Assembly (NCBI RefSeq): GCF_004379255.2
Contig: NC_056048.1
Location: 11,493,197 to 11,557,196 of the forward strand
DNA: 64,000 nucleotides
Direction of reading: 5' to 3'
From: Salvia splendens
Taxonomy: Eukaryota > Streptophyta > Magnoliopsida > Lamiales > Lamiaceae
Shown: positions 45,701-57,607 of the stretch, in pieces
Layout of the letters: the number at the start of each line of letters is the position of its first letter
Position numbering within the stretch: the first letter of the stretch is position 1
The notes under the pieces: generated by a model
Told to the model about the DNA's origin: nothing
Database searches by the model: none
What the model saw: the letters and a program-made list of their open reading frames with translations, nothing else
Program-made: the position numbers and the translations under genes

Positions 45701-45813
45701 AAGCTCTTTCTTAATAACGTCTTTTTCTTGAGGTAAGGGATTTTTCTCTGTCGACTCAGTCGTTATTCCCTTCGTAGACTTAGTAGAATTTTCCATGCTC
45801 GCCACATAAGGTG
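42721..45813 (-). pseudogene. Element A pol, RT to integrase (broken)
   Basis: After element B the pol resumes at 45813 with PYVASMENSTKSTK. RT (44450-45364) has [42 protein letters not shown] and the catalytic [12 protein letters not shown]. RNase H (43940-44450) has [12 protein letters not shown] and [10 protein letters not shown]. Integrase (43039-44031) has the zinc region [10 protein letters not shown] ... CEMCQQ and the core residues in [16 protein letters not shown] and [10 protein letters not shown] tail (42721-42948) ends the domain. Stops occur near 45482, 45392 and 44449, and three lie close together at about 43010-43040. The domains are nevertheless almost complete. Confidence 0.92.
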
Positions 45814-45815
45814 TC

Positions 45816-47294
45816 TGAAAGGACCTCGGTGCGTAGGTGTCGTTCAAGCAAGGATATATCCTACTGATCAGGATAGAGATCCTAACTAACCTAGACCTTG
45901 GTTTCAAAGATTCCTCAACCCACTTCTACTGATCAGTATAGTGGTGGTAAGGGTCGAATCCCACAGAGATGGTGCGTTCTTAAACTACCGCGGTGACAAT
46001 TGGAAGAGTTGGTTAGCTACCACGCTTGGGTTGAGTTTCTACCTAGGCTGGAACTTAAAGGAGGTGTTCTACTGGTCAGACGGTAAGGAAAACATTTGGA
46101 ATGTAACTGTGTACGTGGAATGGGGAGACAATTTTGTAACAGAAAATATTTGGAAGGTACGGGTTTCTATTTTGGGCTAAACAGAATATTCAGAGTGTAG
46201 TGGAAGTTTGGTGACTAGGCTGACAGGGCTTAACTAAAAGTGAAGGACAAAAGCAAAAGCATCTCGAAAAGTAATTGGTCCCCTCCAATTGAAATAGACA
46301 TAATCTTCTTCAACAAACACTTCCAAAATTCAGATAACAATTCCAGATTCAACACGGAAAACTCAGATTAACAACTCACAAACACAGATCCAAAACTAAG
46401 AAATCAAATCTGAAATCAAACACTGAAACTGGACTTCTGCATACTGGTCAACATGAAAGAACGATTCAGAAATTAAAACTAAGCTTTGCATGCAACGATC
46501 TACTTTCCGATCAAACAGTACTTGTTTATCTATCCTAAAGAAATTTGTTACGTAAACGGAATTGAAAGATTCAGCACTTTAAACACCGAGAAACTTTAGA
46601 TCTAAGCTAACTAGGCAAGGGAATAAAGAAACACCACAATAAACGAAACGGAAATCAACTTCTTAGCATAAACACGTTCGGATCTTCAACAAAGTACTTC
46701 AAAAGCAGAAAATATCCAAAGGCAAACAAGATCCAACGTAAGGAAAGCGAGAAATTTAAAACTACGAAAGCAATGTAAAAGTGTTTTGCCACTCCGGGCG
46801 ATGAGACTCTAAACTGCGATCTTGCTGGCTGGAATGGACGATGACTGGAATTCTGGGAACATCTGAACGTCAAGTGATCATGGCTACGGCGAGGCAAGAA
46901 GCGGGACACGGCTGAAAGACTAAAACTACCGAGAAAACTTTCTACCTAAAGATGGTGGTGAATGAGTGAATCATCCTCTCCTCTCTCTCCAATTTGGCTT
47001 CCTTTTATAGGGAGGCTACCCTTGATTTTAGGGTAAATCCTCGTTGCAATTTGACTTCTTTGCCCTTAATTGTGGGTAATCCGTCCCAGCTATCCGTCTT
47101 CTCCATCTCAAGCCGTTTTAGCACGAATACTGATCAGTATGAGATCATGCTGGCGCCTCCTTCACCTGAACATTCCGAAACTTCCCTACTGGCTAGAATG
47201 CTTAACCTGCACACTTTAAACAACTGTTTTGCAAATATAATCAATTAAGCACATCATACTGACCCGTAACCAAGGCCTAGAATACGACTTATCA
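45816..47294 (-). repeat. Element B 3' LTR
   Basis: 1479 bp; sense strand starts TGATAAGTCGTATTCTAGGC and ends GGTCCTTTCA. Both LTRs carry a 79-codon antisense frame (45941-46180 and 57733-57972); since the copies share nearly all sequence this is not evidence of function. Confidence 0.95.
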
Positions 47295-47913
47295 AACTGC
47301 TCACACTTACCACATGCTTGTCCTCAAGCGTGAAGAACAAACAAAGAAAAGAATAAGTCGAATTCTAGCCTGGTTACTCCCCTGACCGACTCTACCTAAC
47401 TTAGACTCTAAACTATGACGCAAAGAAAAACACAAACAAACACAGAGAAACATAAACACATAAAAGACTGAAAACACATAGATCGGGCTATATTTTCAAC
47501 CATCCCTCCCATCTGGATCAGGTGCAATCCGGCCTTAGACAGCCTTGAACTTCTGCCACCCCCCTTTTCTCTTCCAGTCAGTATATCTATTTGTCAAGAT
47601 CGCCCACACTCTCGGCCCAACACTAGGTTCGCTCAGTCACTCATACCTCACCAGGAATGTTAGGACTGCATTCTCTCATTATGCTCACCACAATTGCTTC
47701 GGACTTAGATTCCACGAGCGGCTACTGAAGGACTTATAGGCTTGTAACGGGGCTGTTGGCTTGTAATGTTTTCGGTGGATGTTCCTAAGGCTCTAAGGTT
47801 CAAAATTTCTATTTTTATTTATGCGGGGGGAAACTGTGTATATTAGGCTTCTGATCAGTTGCTTTCTTTAGTTGGCGCTTCTGGCTTTGGTCTCCACTGG
47901 TCAGTAGCATCTT

Positions 47914-48033
47914 GTGGCTTCGCCACCCTTATTCCTTCATTCATCTCTTTTTGTGGTCAAATCTTTCTGACCATTTTCTTCATTTTCTCGGTTCCCTCTC
48001 TTTTTTTTTTTCGTTCCTTCGTGGCTTCGCCAC
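47914..48033 (-). repeat. Two GAA-loop hairpins (element B)
   Basis: 47914-47926 and 48021-48033; sense strand GTGGC-GAA-GCCAC preceded by GGAATAAGG. The stem differs from element A but loop and upstream word agree. Confidence 0.8.
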
Positions 48034-48783
48034 CCTTATTCCTTCTTCTCTTTTTTGGACTGGGAATGACTCCCTGGTCGATTTTCTTCTAACTTTTTCG
48101 CCCAGCTGGTTTCTGCTTTTCCGCACTTCTTCCTGGCCAGTAAGCTCCATTTGTTTCATGCCTTACACAGTCCCAGTCGGCTGGGGTGTTTATCTGGGTA
48201 TATAAAAGGTTAAAAAGAAAGGGTTCTAAAGGCGGTTTTTTTTTTTTTTTTTTTTATAAAAAAAACGGGGGGGGGGGGTTCCTACTGCCTTCAGTATTTG
48301 CTACCCGTGATCACTTCACCCTAGGCGAATTGTGGCAGCCTCTCTTTTCTTTCCAATATATGTGGAAAGTGGTTCCACTTTAAGGCTTATAACTCACATT
48401 TTAAGAGGGCTTTCGTGTTTGGCTCTAAGTATGGGCTTTTCTCTCATACTCACCTCATCTATCCTGACTAGGAGGTACTAACGGGGATGGTTTAGGTTTT
48501 CCAGCATGTCCTATCTCCCTCAATTCCCCTCACCTTCAGCTCAAGACGGTTGAGTTTTAAGCCCAATCACACACAACAACAAAAAAAAAAAAAACTAGAC
48601 CTAACAAAACAAAACAAAAGCACAAACACAAAGACTACACATATATACATACATCCTACTGGCCATTGCGTCCCCCCTCTCACTTCACAAGTGTCTGCCC
48701 TCAGATAAGGCTGTGAAGTGGAAAAGGTAATGGCCAGTACGATGGCACACAGACAACAAACAGCAAAACTAAAACAAAAACTT

Positions 48784-49021
48784 CTCACACTTAGACTATG
48801 GAATAGGCTAAGTGAGAGAGGTTTTATCACCTATACAGAGATCAACAAAACATAACCACAAACATATATATACAAACTCCTCACACTTAGACCATGCAAT
48901 GGGCTAAGTGTGAGCTAACATGCATGCGACATAGAAAACAAAACAAACAAAACAAAGAAAACATGCTCCAAAGAAACAAACCCTTAACTTCTCACACTTA
49001 GATTATGGAATAGGCTAAGTG
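48784..49021. repeat. Three CTCACACTTAG inverted repeats (element B)
   Basis: Left arms at 48784-48794, 48880-48890 and 48991-49001, right arms at 48808-48818, 48904-48914 and about 49014-49021. The middle one is perfect over 11 bp, and its loop adds CCAT-GCA-ATGG pairing. Confidence 0.85.
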
Positions 49022-49152
49022 TTATGAAGTGGGGTTTGCGCGCAAACACAAATTATACTACCTAAACAAAAACCAACTCATAACAACAATACGAAAAGTT
49101 AAAAGAAAAACTGAAACTTAAAAAGAAAATCTAACTTGGTCAGTAGGGGGGT

Positions 49153-50762
49153 CTATCGGAGTCTCCTGCTCCTTCGTGGGGCAGGTGGTGCAGGTCGTTC
49201 TATCGGTTGGTCCTCCGGTTGGTCTGTCTCCATTCCAGCTTGGTTCTCATCATCCTTTGCCGGCTCCTCGGCAGTTGCCGGCACCTCGGCTTTCTCTTCC
49301 TCTTGCTCCTTCACTACGGTCTCTGGGACTTGTGGTTCAACATCCTGGCCAGCATGGCCGCTTGGTCCGGTATCCTGGGCTACACTGCCCCTTACTCTCA
49401 TAGCTTCAGCCGCCCTCTGGTGGCTCACCTCCTCTAGGATATTGTCGATCATGGACAACATCCTATTCATCTCCGTCTGTATCTTGTGGTTCTCCTCTCC
49501 TAAATTAGTTACGATCACTTCCATAGACGCTTGCCTCTGGGTCAGTATCCTCTGCTCCGCAGATTCCTTCAACACCCGTTCCACTACTGATGCCAATCGG
49601 ATCATTTCTGCCCTCATCTGGCTGTTCTCCTCCGCCAATTCAGTAACCATTCTTTCCAATAACGCGACTCTTCCTCCTGAGCAGTAGGCTGTGCAGGTTC
49701 ACCCCCTGCCTTCGTTGGAGTGGCTTGTTCTTCCTTGCTCTCGATCTCTACTGGGTTCTCAGCCGTGCTTGTCTTGGCCTTGCTGGCTGCTCTTTTACCC
49801 AGGCATCGCTGAGATACCCGCGTCTTCAGAACCAATTGTCGCTTCACTGGGTGGGGTTTTAAGACGGGAGGCGCCACAGCTTCCGGTACTTGAGTGTCTA
49901 CGGTTGGTCTCTCCTCATCTACTTGCATTCGATCATCCCCTGCTTCCACTAGGGTATCAACTGGCTCTGGCCTTTTCTCTTCACTCTGTTCTTCCCTCTC
50001 CTCTTCCCCTATTGACTGGGATGCCTTATCCTTCGGTATGGGTTCTGTAAAAGCTTGTTCATCCTCTCCAACTGCCCTCGATGCGAGGTCTAGACCCTCA
50101 GCCATTAGAGCAGTATCTTCCCTGCGATTCACCTCTTCCACTATTGATTCAAACTCCGTTTCCGTCATGAGGCCGCGCTTTTGGGCCGACTTATTCAGGT
50201 CGATCTCCTCCCTAATTACTTCTTGGCGAATCGCTTCCACTTCTGGCGTCTCCTCAATTCCTTCTCCCCCTTCCTGGTCTTGTTGCTCCCTTCTCAGCCT
50301 TTCCGCTCTTTCTTCTTCATCAGAGGCATAATAAGCCGCAGTGGCCTCGAGATCCTCAAGTTCGGCTTCCTGGGTCGTCGGAAAAATTCCTTCCGTCTCT
50401 GTCATTTCGGCTTCAGTTGAGGGGTTGCTTTCTTGGGGAATCATCGACGGAATCGGCAATGTAGATGAAATAGGGGTCAAGGGTTGCGTAGTGGTTACTG
50501 GCATGGTTGCCGCATGAGTTGCTCCTGCTCCGCTCCTTTGCCCTCTACCTTGGTTAAAATACTCTAACTCCGCTGCCCAATTCCTATTCGGATCCTGCAA
50601 TCGGAGAAACTCCGCCATTGCATCCAGAGAGACCATCGGCGGGGCTTGTTGTGTTGGCGCGGGACGTTGTGGGTTTAGTGGTGGTGGTATTTCAAGGTTT
50701 CCTTCCTCACTGGTTTTCTTTGAGGGCGGTTTGATTTTGGTAGCAAATGCTTTCTTCCCCAT
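49153..50762 (-). pseudogene. Extra ORF (env position) of element B, one frameshift
   Basis: The ATG at 50762 opens 382 codons: a basic start (MGKKAFATKIKPPSKKTSEE), then an acidic, Glu/Pro/Thr-rich region. At about 49640-49670 the reading moves to another frame that starts ERMVTELAEENSQMRAEMIR, a probable coiled coil, and ends with basic RRSRRLR. Joined, the product would be roughly 530 residues, larger than the counterpart in element A. Little residue identity to A is seen, but the layout is alike: acidic body, coiled coil, basic end. No membrane segment. Confidence 0.7.
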
Positions 50763-51427
50763 GGCTGAAAATTAGGGCTTGTAAAGAGTGGAATTTGGTC
50801 TTGATATCTGGGAGAAAATGGAAGAAAATGAGGGTTTGTGATTTACGCTTTCTTGAGAGAGTATGGGATAATATCTCTTGAAAAAGGGAATTTGAAAATG
50901 AGGGTTTGTGAGGGATAAAGTTTGGGACGGTCGTTTAATTTAGGCGAGAGATAGCAGTTGCAGGTGGTTACAACCGGCTATAGGGAGTTGCCGGTCGCGA
51001 CGCTTGGACGGAAGGCGGTTAGGAATGCTGGCCCCTGATTGGCTATCGCGTCTACTCTCTCTGCTCCACGCCACTCCAGCCGCTGCCACCCTGCAAAAGC
51101 TGCATAAGCTTTAATTCAAATTTTGTCCTTTCCATAATTCCTCCTCTATTTGCCTAAAAGAGGAGACTAATTTAAATGGGCACTTAAATAACATTTTGAA
51201 ATAGCACCAGATAAGCAATCCTTTGGTCAATGCGCACTTCAAATTAAAATTAAGGCCCGAAAATATTTTTGGATTTTCTTAGAAATTATCTGACATGCAA
51301 AGACTAATTACGTATTTACAATATTTACACCTTTCTTGGGTAATTTGGAATCCTACTTGGCCAGTATACGCAGAAAATTATCAAAAAGGAACTAGCCATG
51401 TGGAATTCCAAATTCCTACCTTACTGA
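50763..51427 (-). other. Spacer between pol and extra ORF (element B)
   Basis: Nothing recognisable apart from AT-rich and purine-rich stretches. Confidence 0.4.
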
Positions 51428-54400
51428 TCAGTATGAAACCGATGTAAGTGTTTCCAGTGGAATTTCATCCACTACACCCACTTCGCTATTCTCCCTGAAT
51501 ATTTTCAACCTATGTCCATTTACTATGAAAGGTTCCGAGTTAGGAAAACTCCCTGAAATTTCTACTGCTCCATTGGATCTGAGTGCAGTTATGATGTAAG
51601 GTCCTGTCCATTTGGACTTGAGTTTCCCTGGCATAAGCTTCAATCTTGACGGGAAGAGTAGTACTTTCTGGCCAACGTGGAGCTCCTTAGTTCTCAGATT
51701 TCGATCATGCCACAGTTTGGTTCGCTCCTTGTACCACATGGCTGAGTCGAATGACTACAATCTAAGTTCCTCAAGCTCCTGCAGCTGCAGCTTCCTTTCC
51801 TCTTCGCAGGCTGTAGCATCCATATTCACTTTCTGTACTGCCCAGTATGCTCGATGCTCGATCCCAACCGGTAAATGGCACATCTTCCCAAAAACGATCC
51901 GGTAAGGGGACATGCCTATGGGGGTTTTGTAGGCTGTTCGATACGCCCAGAGAGCATCCTCTAACCTCACACTCCAGTCTTTCCTCGAAGTGTTCACAGT
52001 CTTCTCCAAAATCTTCTTTATCTCACGGTTAGAGATCTCCGCTTGACCATTGGCTTGCGGATGGTACGGGCTGGAAAGTCTATGGTGCACACCGTATTTC
52101 TTCATTAAGGCTTCAATTGTGCGATTACAGAAGTGTGTACCTTGATCTGATATGATCGCCCTTGGAACTCCGAACCGGCTGAAGATATGACTCTTTAAGA
52201 ACTTGGCCACCTCCTTTGCTTCACACGTACTTGTGGCCTTGGCTTCTACCCATTTGGAGACGTAATCTACCGCGACTAGGATATACAGATTGCCATAGGA
52301 CGAAGGAAAAGGCCCCATGAAATCCATTCCCCATATGTCGAATAGCTCGCAAACTATTATGGGTACCTGCGGCATTTCGTCCCGGGCAGATATTCCACCG
52401 GTCAGTTGGCAACGCTCGCAACTTCTGCAGAACTCGTACGCATCTTTGTTGAGTGTTGGCCAATAAAAGCCGCTATCCATAATCTTCCTTGCCGTCTTCT
52501 TGGATCCGAAATGTCCTCCGCATGCTAACGAATGGCAGTGGGTTAGAACATCCCGCTGCTCCCAGTCAGGAATGCACCTTCTTATCACTTGATCGGATCC
52601 TACCCTCCATAGGTAGGGGTCGTCCCAAAAGTAGTATTTTGCTTCACTCTTGATCTTCATTCTTTGAGCCTTGGTAACACTTGATGCTTCTGGAAGTTCT
52701 CCAGTTACTAGGTAGTTGGCCAGGTCCGCATACCATGGCTCCTGCCCTACCTTCTCCTTTCCTTTTGCTGTATCATTCTGACCAGTAAGTTTGTACACTT
52801 CTTCCCAATCAATTTTCCTGGGCGCAAAAATCACCTCACATAAATGTTCCTCTGGAAACTTATCATTCACTTCGTCACTGTTTCCATCTTGCATTATTCT
52901 GCTCAAATGGTCTGCCACCTTGTTCTCGACTCCTCTCTTATCTTCCACCTCCCAATCAAATTCTTGTAACAAGAGTACCCATCGGATCAAGCGTGGTTTG
53001 GATTCCTTCTTGGCAATCAGATACTTAATGGCTGCATGGTCAGTATATACTATGACCTTGGATCCCAACAAGTATGGCCGGAACTTCTCGAAAGAATACA
53101 CCACTGTCAGCATCTCCTTTTCAGTGGTATCGTAATTCCGCTGGGCTTGATTCAAAGTCTTGGACGCATAAAAAATTACGTACCTCTTCCCATCGATCTT
53201 CTGACCCAGCACGGCCCCTACCGCAAAGTCGCTGGCGTCGCACATTACTTCGAAAGGATGGTCCCAGTCAGGAGCCCGTATGATAGGTGCGGATATCAGC
53301 TTTTCCTTGAGAAGATTGAAAGCAGCCTTGCATTGCTCATCAAAAACGAACTCCACGTCATTTTGAAGTAGCCTGGTAAGGGGTTGGGCGATTTTGGAGA
53401 AATCCTTAATAAATCGTCGATAAAATCCGGCGTGCCCCAGAAAACCCCTTATTCCCTTCTGATCAGTAGGGAATGGCAATTTAGATATAACGTCCACCTT
53501 TGCTCGATCCACCTGGATTCCCCTTTCCGAGACCACGTGTCCCAGAACAATTCCTTCGGTGACCATAAAATGACACTTCTCAAAGTTCAAAACCAAACTC
53601 TTCGCTTGACATCTTTCCAAAACTATATCCAAATGATGAAGGCAAGAATCGAACGAGTCTCCGTAGACCGTAAAGTCATCCATGAATATCTCTATGCAAT
53701 CCTCAATCAAATCAGAAAATATGCTCATCATGCAACGTTGAAACGTACCTGGAGCGTTGCATAGGCCGAAAGGCATGCGCCGGTATGCATAAGTTCCGAA
53801 TGGGCAAGTGAAGGTGGTCTTATCCTGGTCTTCAGGATCCACGTAGATTTGGAAATATCCGTTGTACCCATCCAAGAAGCAAAAGTACTTCTTCCCAGCG
53901 AGTCGCTCCAACATCTGGTCGATGAAAGGCAGAGGGAAGTGATCCTTCCTTGTTGCATTGTTCAGCTTGCGGAAATCGATGCACATTCGCCAACCCGTGA
54001 CTAGCCTCGTTGGAATCAGCTCATTTCTCTCATTTTGGACGACTTGGATTCCCGACTTCTTTGGAACCATGTGGATCGGGCTGACCCACTCACTGTCTGG
54101 CACTGAATAGATAATCCCTAGCGACAACAACTTCAAGATTTCCTTCAATATTTCCTCTCGCATGTTAGGGTTTACTTTCCTTAGGGAATCTCGATGTGCC
54201 TTTGCTCCCTCTTCCAGCCTAATATGGTGCATGCAGACGTCGGGGCTAATTCCAACTAAATCTGTAAGACTCCATCCAATCGCCTTCTTGTTCTTGCTCA
54301 GCACGGTCAGTAGCCTAGCTTCTTGTTCCTTCGTAAGGCTGCTGCTGATAATCACTGGATAGGAGTTCTCACCTCCGAGGAAGGCATACTTCAAATTCGA

Positions 54401-55885
54401 GGGTAACTTCTTCAGCTCAACTTGGGGTGGAAGTGTGTCTTCGGTTAGGGGGTTTTTCTCGGACTCTTCCCCTTTTTCTAAATCTCCTTCTGATGGTTCT
54501 TCTATACTGACTGGTAGCTGAGCCCCTGCGGCTCCTATGAACTCCGACTTTTGACAAAAATCCTTGATTGCTCCTTCAATTTCTTCATCGGTCAACCCCT
54601 GGCTACTGATCAGATCACACCATGCAGCAGCTTCTACGTCAGCCTGTTCATAAACATCTAAAGCCTGGAGTTTCTCCTGCAATAGTTCGGTCTCAAGAAA
54701 ATCTTGGACTAAAGGGTCAATCACATCAACATAGCATAGATTTTCAGAATCAATAGGTTTCTTCATGGCATCATTTATATCAAAGGTAAACTTCTCCCCA
54801 TGAAAATCAATGCAAATAGTCCCCTCAGCCATATCCACGATCGTCTTGGCCGTTCTCAAAAATGGTCTTCCTAACAAGACTCCACTAGACTCCCTCGCTT
54901 CATGCTCACTCATTTTGATCACATAAAAATCAGCAGGGTATGTAAAATCATGCACTCTAACTAATACATCCTCTAAAACTCCCTCCGGACTTATGCATGA
55001 CCTATCAGCCAGTTGGATCAATACTCTAGTACTTGACAGCCTCACTCCCTTCAACCGGTTATAGATAGACAATGGCATGACATTTATAGACCCCCCCAAA
55101 TCACACATTGCATGTTCGACCTTCACATCTCCAACAGATATTGGTAAGGTAAACATACATGGGTCGGCTCTCTTGGGTGGTAACGTCTCTTGCACTATTG
55201 CTGACGCTATCCCTTCCACCATAATCTTGCCATCTTTCTGGGCTCTCCCGGCTATGAAGTCCTTTATGAATTTCCCAAGAGGGGGTAGCTTCACGGCTTG
55301 GAGAAATGGTATGGTGACATCCAACTTCCCAAAAATCGACAAATAGTCAACCGGGTTCTCTTTCTTCCTCTTTGTAACAAATCGGAATGGGAATGGTTTC
55401 TCCCCTTTTTTCTCATCTACTTGTCCCTCAGCAACCTTCTTGGAGTCTTTCCGGGGTAGTTCCTGAGTCTGGGCTTCCATTCTGGGCTCTTCCTCTCGAT
55501 GAGGTTCCTTCCTGGTCAGTAGGGTTTCGGGTTCAATCCCTACAATTGGTGTAGCATCCAAGAAGAATGGATCCTGCATCTGAGGCATAGGCCTCCCTAG
55601 TTCTTCCGCTGAAACGGTATCGCCTCCTATCTTTGTTCCGTTAGATCCTCCACTAGGTCGTTTGGGTTGAGGCGCGTCATAAGTAGTTCCGGTCCGCAAC
55701 GTAACCTTACTCACATTTGCCTTGTCGGGCATTTGGACTGTAGATGGGAGTTTACCTGCATTTCCCTTCGAATCCCCCACCGAACTGGCCAGTTGGGCTA
55801 ACTGCCTATTCATCATATCCATGTTCGCCTTATGTTCTTTCTGGGCATTTTGCATCCCCTGCACGACCTCGTTATGGGATTGCAC
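51428..55885 (-). CDS. Element B pol: protease, RT, RNase H, integrase
   Basis: Open for 1376 codons from 55885 to 51755, then a single in-frame TAG and a further open tail to 51428 ([20 protein letters not shown]). Numbering from 55885: aspartic protease near residue 260 ([13 protein letters not shown]), RT with catalytic FMDD near 733, RNase H ([10 protein letters not shown]) near 950, integrase zinc region near 1118 ([10 protein letters not shown] ... CERC), and core residues near 1188 (DFMGPFPS), 1245 (ISDQGTHF) and 1281 (NGQAEIS). All catalytic motifs look intact. The first codon here is GTG and is not a true start: the frame continues from gag as a polyprotein. The TAG sits before the last part of integrase. 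Confidence 0.93.
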
Positions 55886-57418
55886 CTTTGATGCTCTGTT
55901 GTGACGCTAGCATTTCACCCATCATGTCCTCAACGGACCTCCTTGGCCTGTTCGGATTTTGGAAATGATTCGGCCCTTGGTGTTGATAGTTCTGGAAGTT
56001 TTGCTGGCCTTGATTAGGCGGGTATTGGTTATACTGGGCAGGAGGGACGTACTGATCTTGAGGATATTGATTCTGGTGTTGGACTTGAAACTGATTTTGG
56101 TTCTGATGGTGTTGGGGTGCATGATTTGGCTGATTTTGGAAACTGTGGAAGTTTCTCTGGTGGGGTGGTACATAAACAGGATTCGGGTTTTGGCTTTGTG
56201 GGCTTTGATTTTGGGTTTGTTGGTTTCTTCCTGACCAGTTGGGCTGGTAGTCTGGGTTTGCTAGTCCACGGTTAGGGTTTTGGTTTGGATTGGGGTTATA
56301 CTGGTTCTGTCCTTGGTTCTGATTTTGGCCCCCGTCTCCCCATCGAAAGTTTGGATGATCCCTCCATGGTGCATCCCGTTGTCTACCCTGAATCCAATGC
56401 CCACTGGAATTGAAGTACCCCGCAGCATTGACCTGTTCCATATTCACGTAGTCACTAGGCTGTTCATAGTTCGGTCCTTGATTTCCCTGTTCTGCACCTT
56501 TGTAATTCCCAGCTGGGGGAGGTGGTGGGTGCTTTTCTCGATCGCACTCAGAAGTGACTTCTTCAGCTCATCCATCTTCAAGTCCATTTTCTGCTCCAGT
56601 TTATGTTCCTGATCAGTAGACAAGACAACAGCAGCCCGCTCTCGGTTGTATCCTTCCCTTGAATGGTCATACTCTTTCTTTGCATTCAGTAGCTTCCTTA
56701 GGACTCTCTTCGCTTCGCTGACCCGTAATTGTGTGAAGCTTCCTCCTGACGATGAATTTGCTAGATCCTTGGTTACCGCGTTCATACCTTCGTAGAAAGT
56801 ATGATGCACTTCAATGTCCGCCATGCGATGGTTGGGACATGATTCCAAAAGACCCATGTATCTTGCCCAATAATCGCTCAAGGGTTCATCATACCCTTGC
56901 TTCACATTAGTTATTTCCCTTTTCAGCGCGCTTGTCTTTGATGACGGGAAAAACTCGCCTAGGAATGCTGACTTGAAATCGGCCCAAGTCTCAATGGAGT
57001 TGGGGGGCACGCGCATGAACCAGGTGTTGGCTTCCCCCTTGAGCACAAATGGCAAGGCCTTCAACCTATAATCATCCTCATTCGCTCCTGCTGGTCTCCT
57101 CTGCGCCCTACAAATTTTACAAAACTCATGCAGAAACTCATACGGCCCTTCATAGCTCTTCCCACAGTATGTAGGCAGAATCGCGATCACATGAGGCTTC
57201 ACATCGCAGGCGGTTTGCCCTGGAGTGACGACTATGGCTTGCGATGGTTCTCCCTCGGTATGCGCGTTAAGGGTACCGATCTCTGGATCCTCATCTCCGT
57301 TGGCGGCCATCTGAACTGGAATGCCTTCCAACAGTGGTATCTCCTCTGGTATTGGTCCTTCTATGTTGTATTGCTCTTCGTCGCTACTCGAACCTAAGTC
57401 AGATAAAGCCTTCAACAA
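55872..57418 (-). pseudogene. Element B gag, two offsetting frameshifts
   Basis: 57418-56444 holds the capsid-like gag domain (YEFLHEFCKICRAQ, LPFVLKGEANTWF, SAFLGEFFPSSKT, YWARYMGLLESCPNHRM). Near 56520, in a C-rich tract, the coding sense moves to another frame, which carries the Asn/Gln-rich C-terminal region (many NQNQ and PPHQR words, residues of 56447-55872). At about 55885 a second small indel returns it to the first frame, which is also the pol frame. No zinc knuckle is seen. Gag would form the particle; these two indels would stop that. Confidence 0.85.
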
Positions 57419-57586
57419 CCCGGATCGAGTGGTTACGAGTATCGATCCTCGCTGAAGTATCTTCGGCCTCTACTGGTCAGGAGCCGAACTGCTTCTCATA
57501 AACTGAAAAGAAAAGAAAAAAAAAGAAAGTTATCCCCAATATATACACCGAAGTATCACTCACAGTAATTGCAAATAACGCTATCC

Positions 57587-57605
57587 ATCCCCGGCAACGG
57601 CGCCA
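57587..57605 (-). promoter_or_regulatory. Primer binding site of element B (tRNA-Asp)
   Basis: The sense strand TGGCGCCGTTGCCGGGGAT is complementary to the 3' end of plant tRNA-Asp(GUC). It starts two bases after the 5' LTR. Confidence 0.9.
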
Positions 57606-57607
57606 TT

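Larger units (their letters stand above)
47295..49152 (-). other. Element B 3' non-coding region with structured repeats
   Basis: It has the same layout as element A: AACTGCTCACACTTA next to the LTR, two GAA-loop hairpins and three CTCACACTTAG inverted repeats. A homopolymer stretch at 48238-48279 (T, then A, then G) looks suspicious. No open frame is conserved with element A. Confidence 0.75.

Noticed and set aside
45941..46180. 79-codon frame present in both LTRs of element B
   Set aside because: Identity follows from LTR duplication; it is antisense to the element and has no known domain.
49136..49687. 183-codon plus-strand frame rich in Ser and Trp
   Set aside because: It is a shadow of the coiled-coil ORF on the minus strand of element B.
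41048..50762. Envelope gene in the Athila-like elements
   Set aside because: The frames stand in the env position but show no signal peptide or membrane segment.
57587..57605. Possible tRNA-Asp gene
   Set aside because: Only the last 19 bases of tRNA-Asp are present and the position next to an LTR shows a primer binding site.
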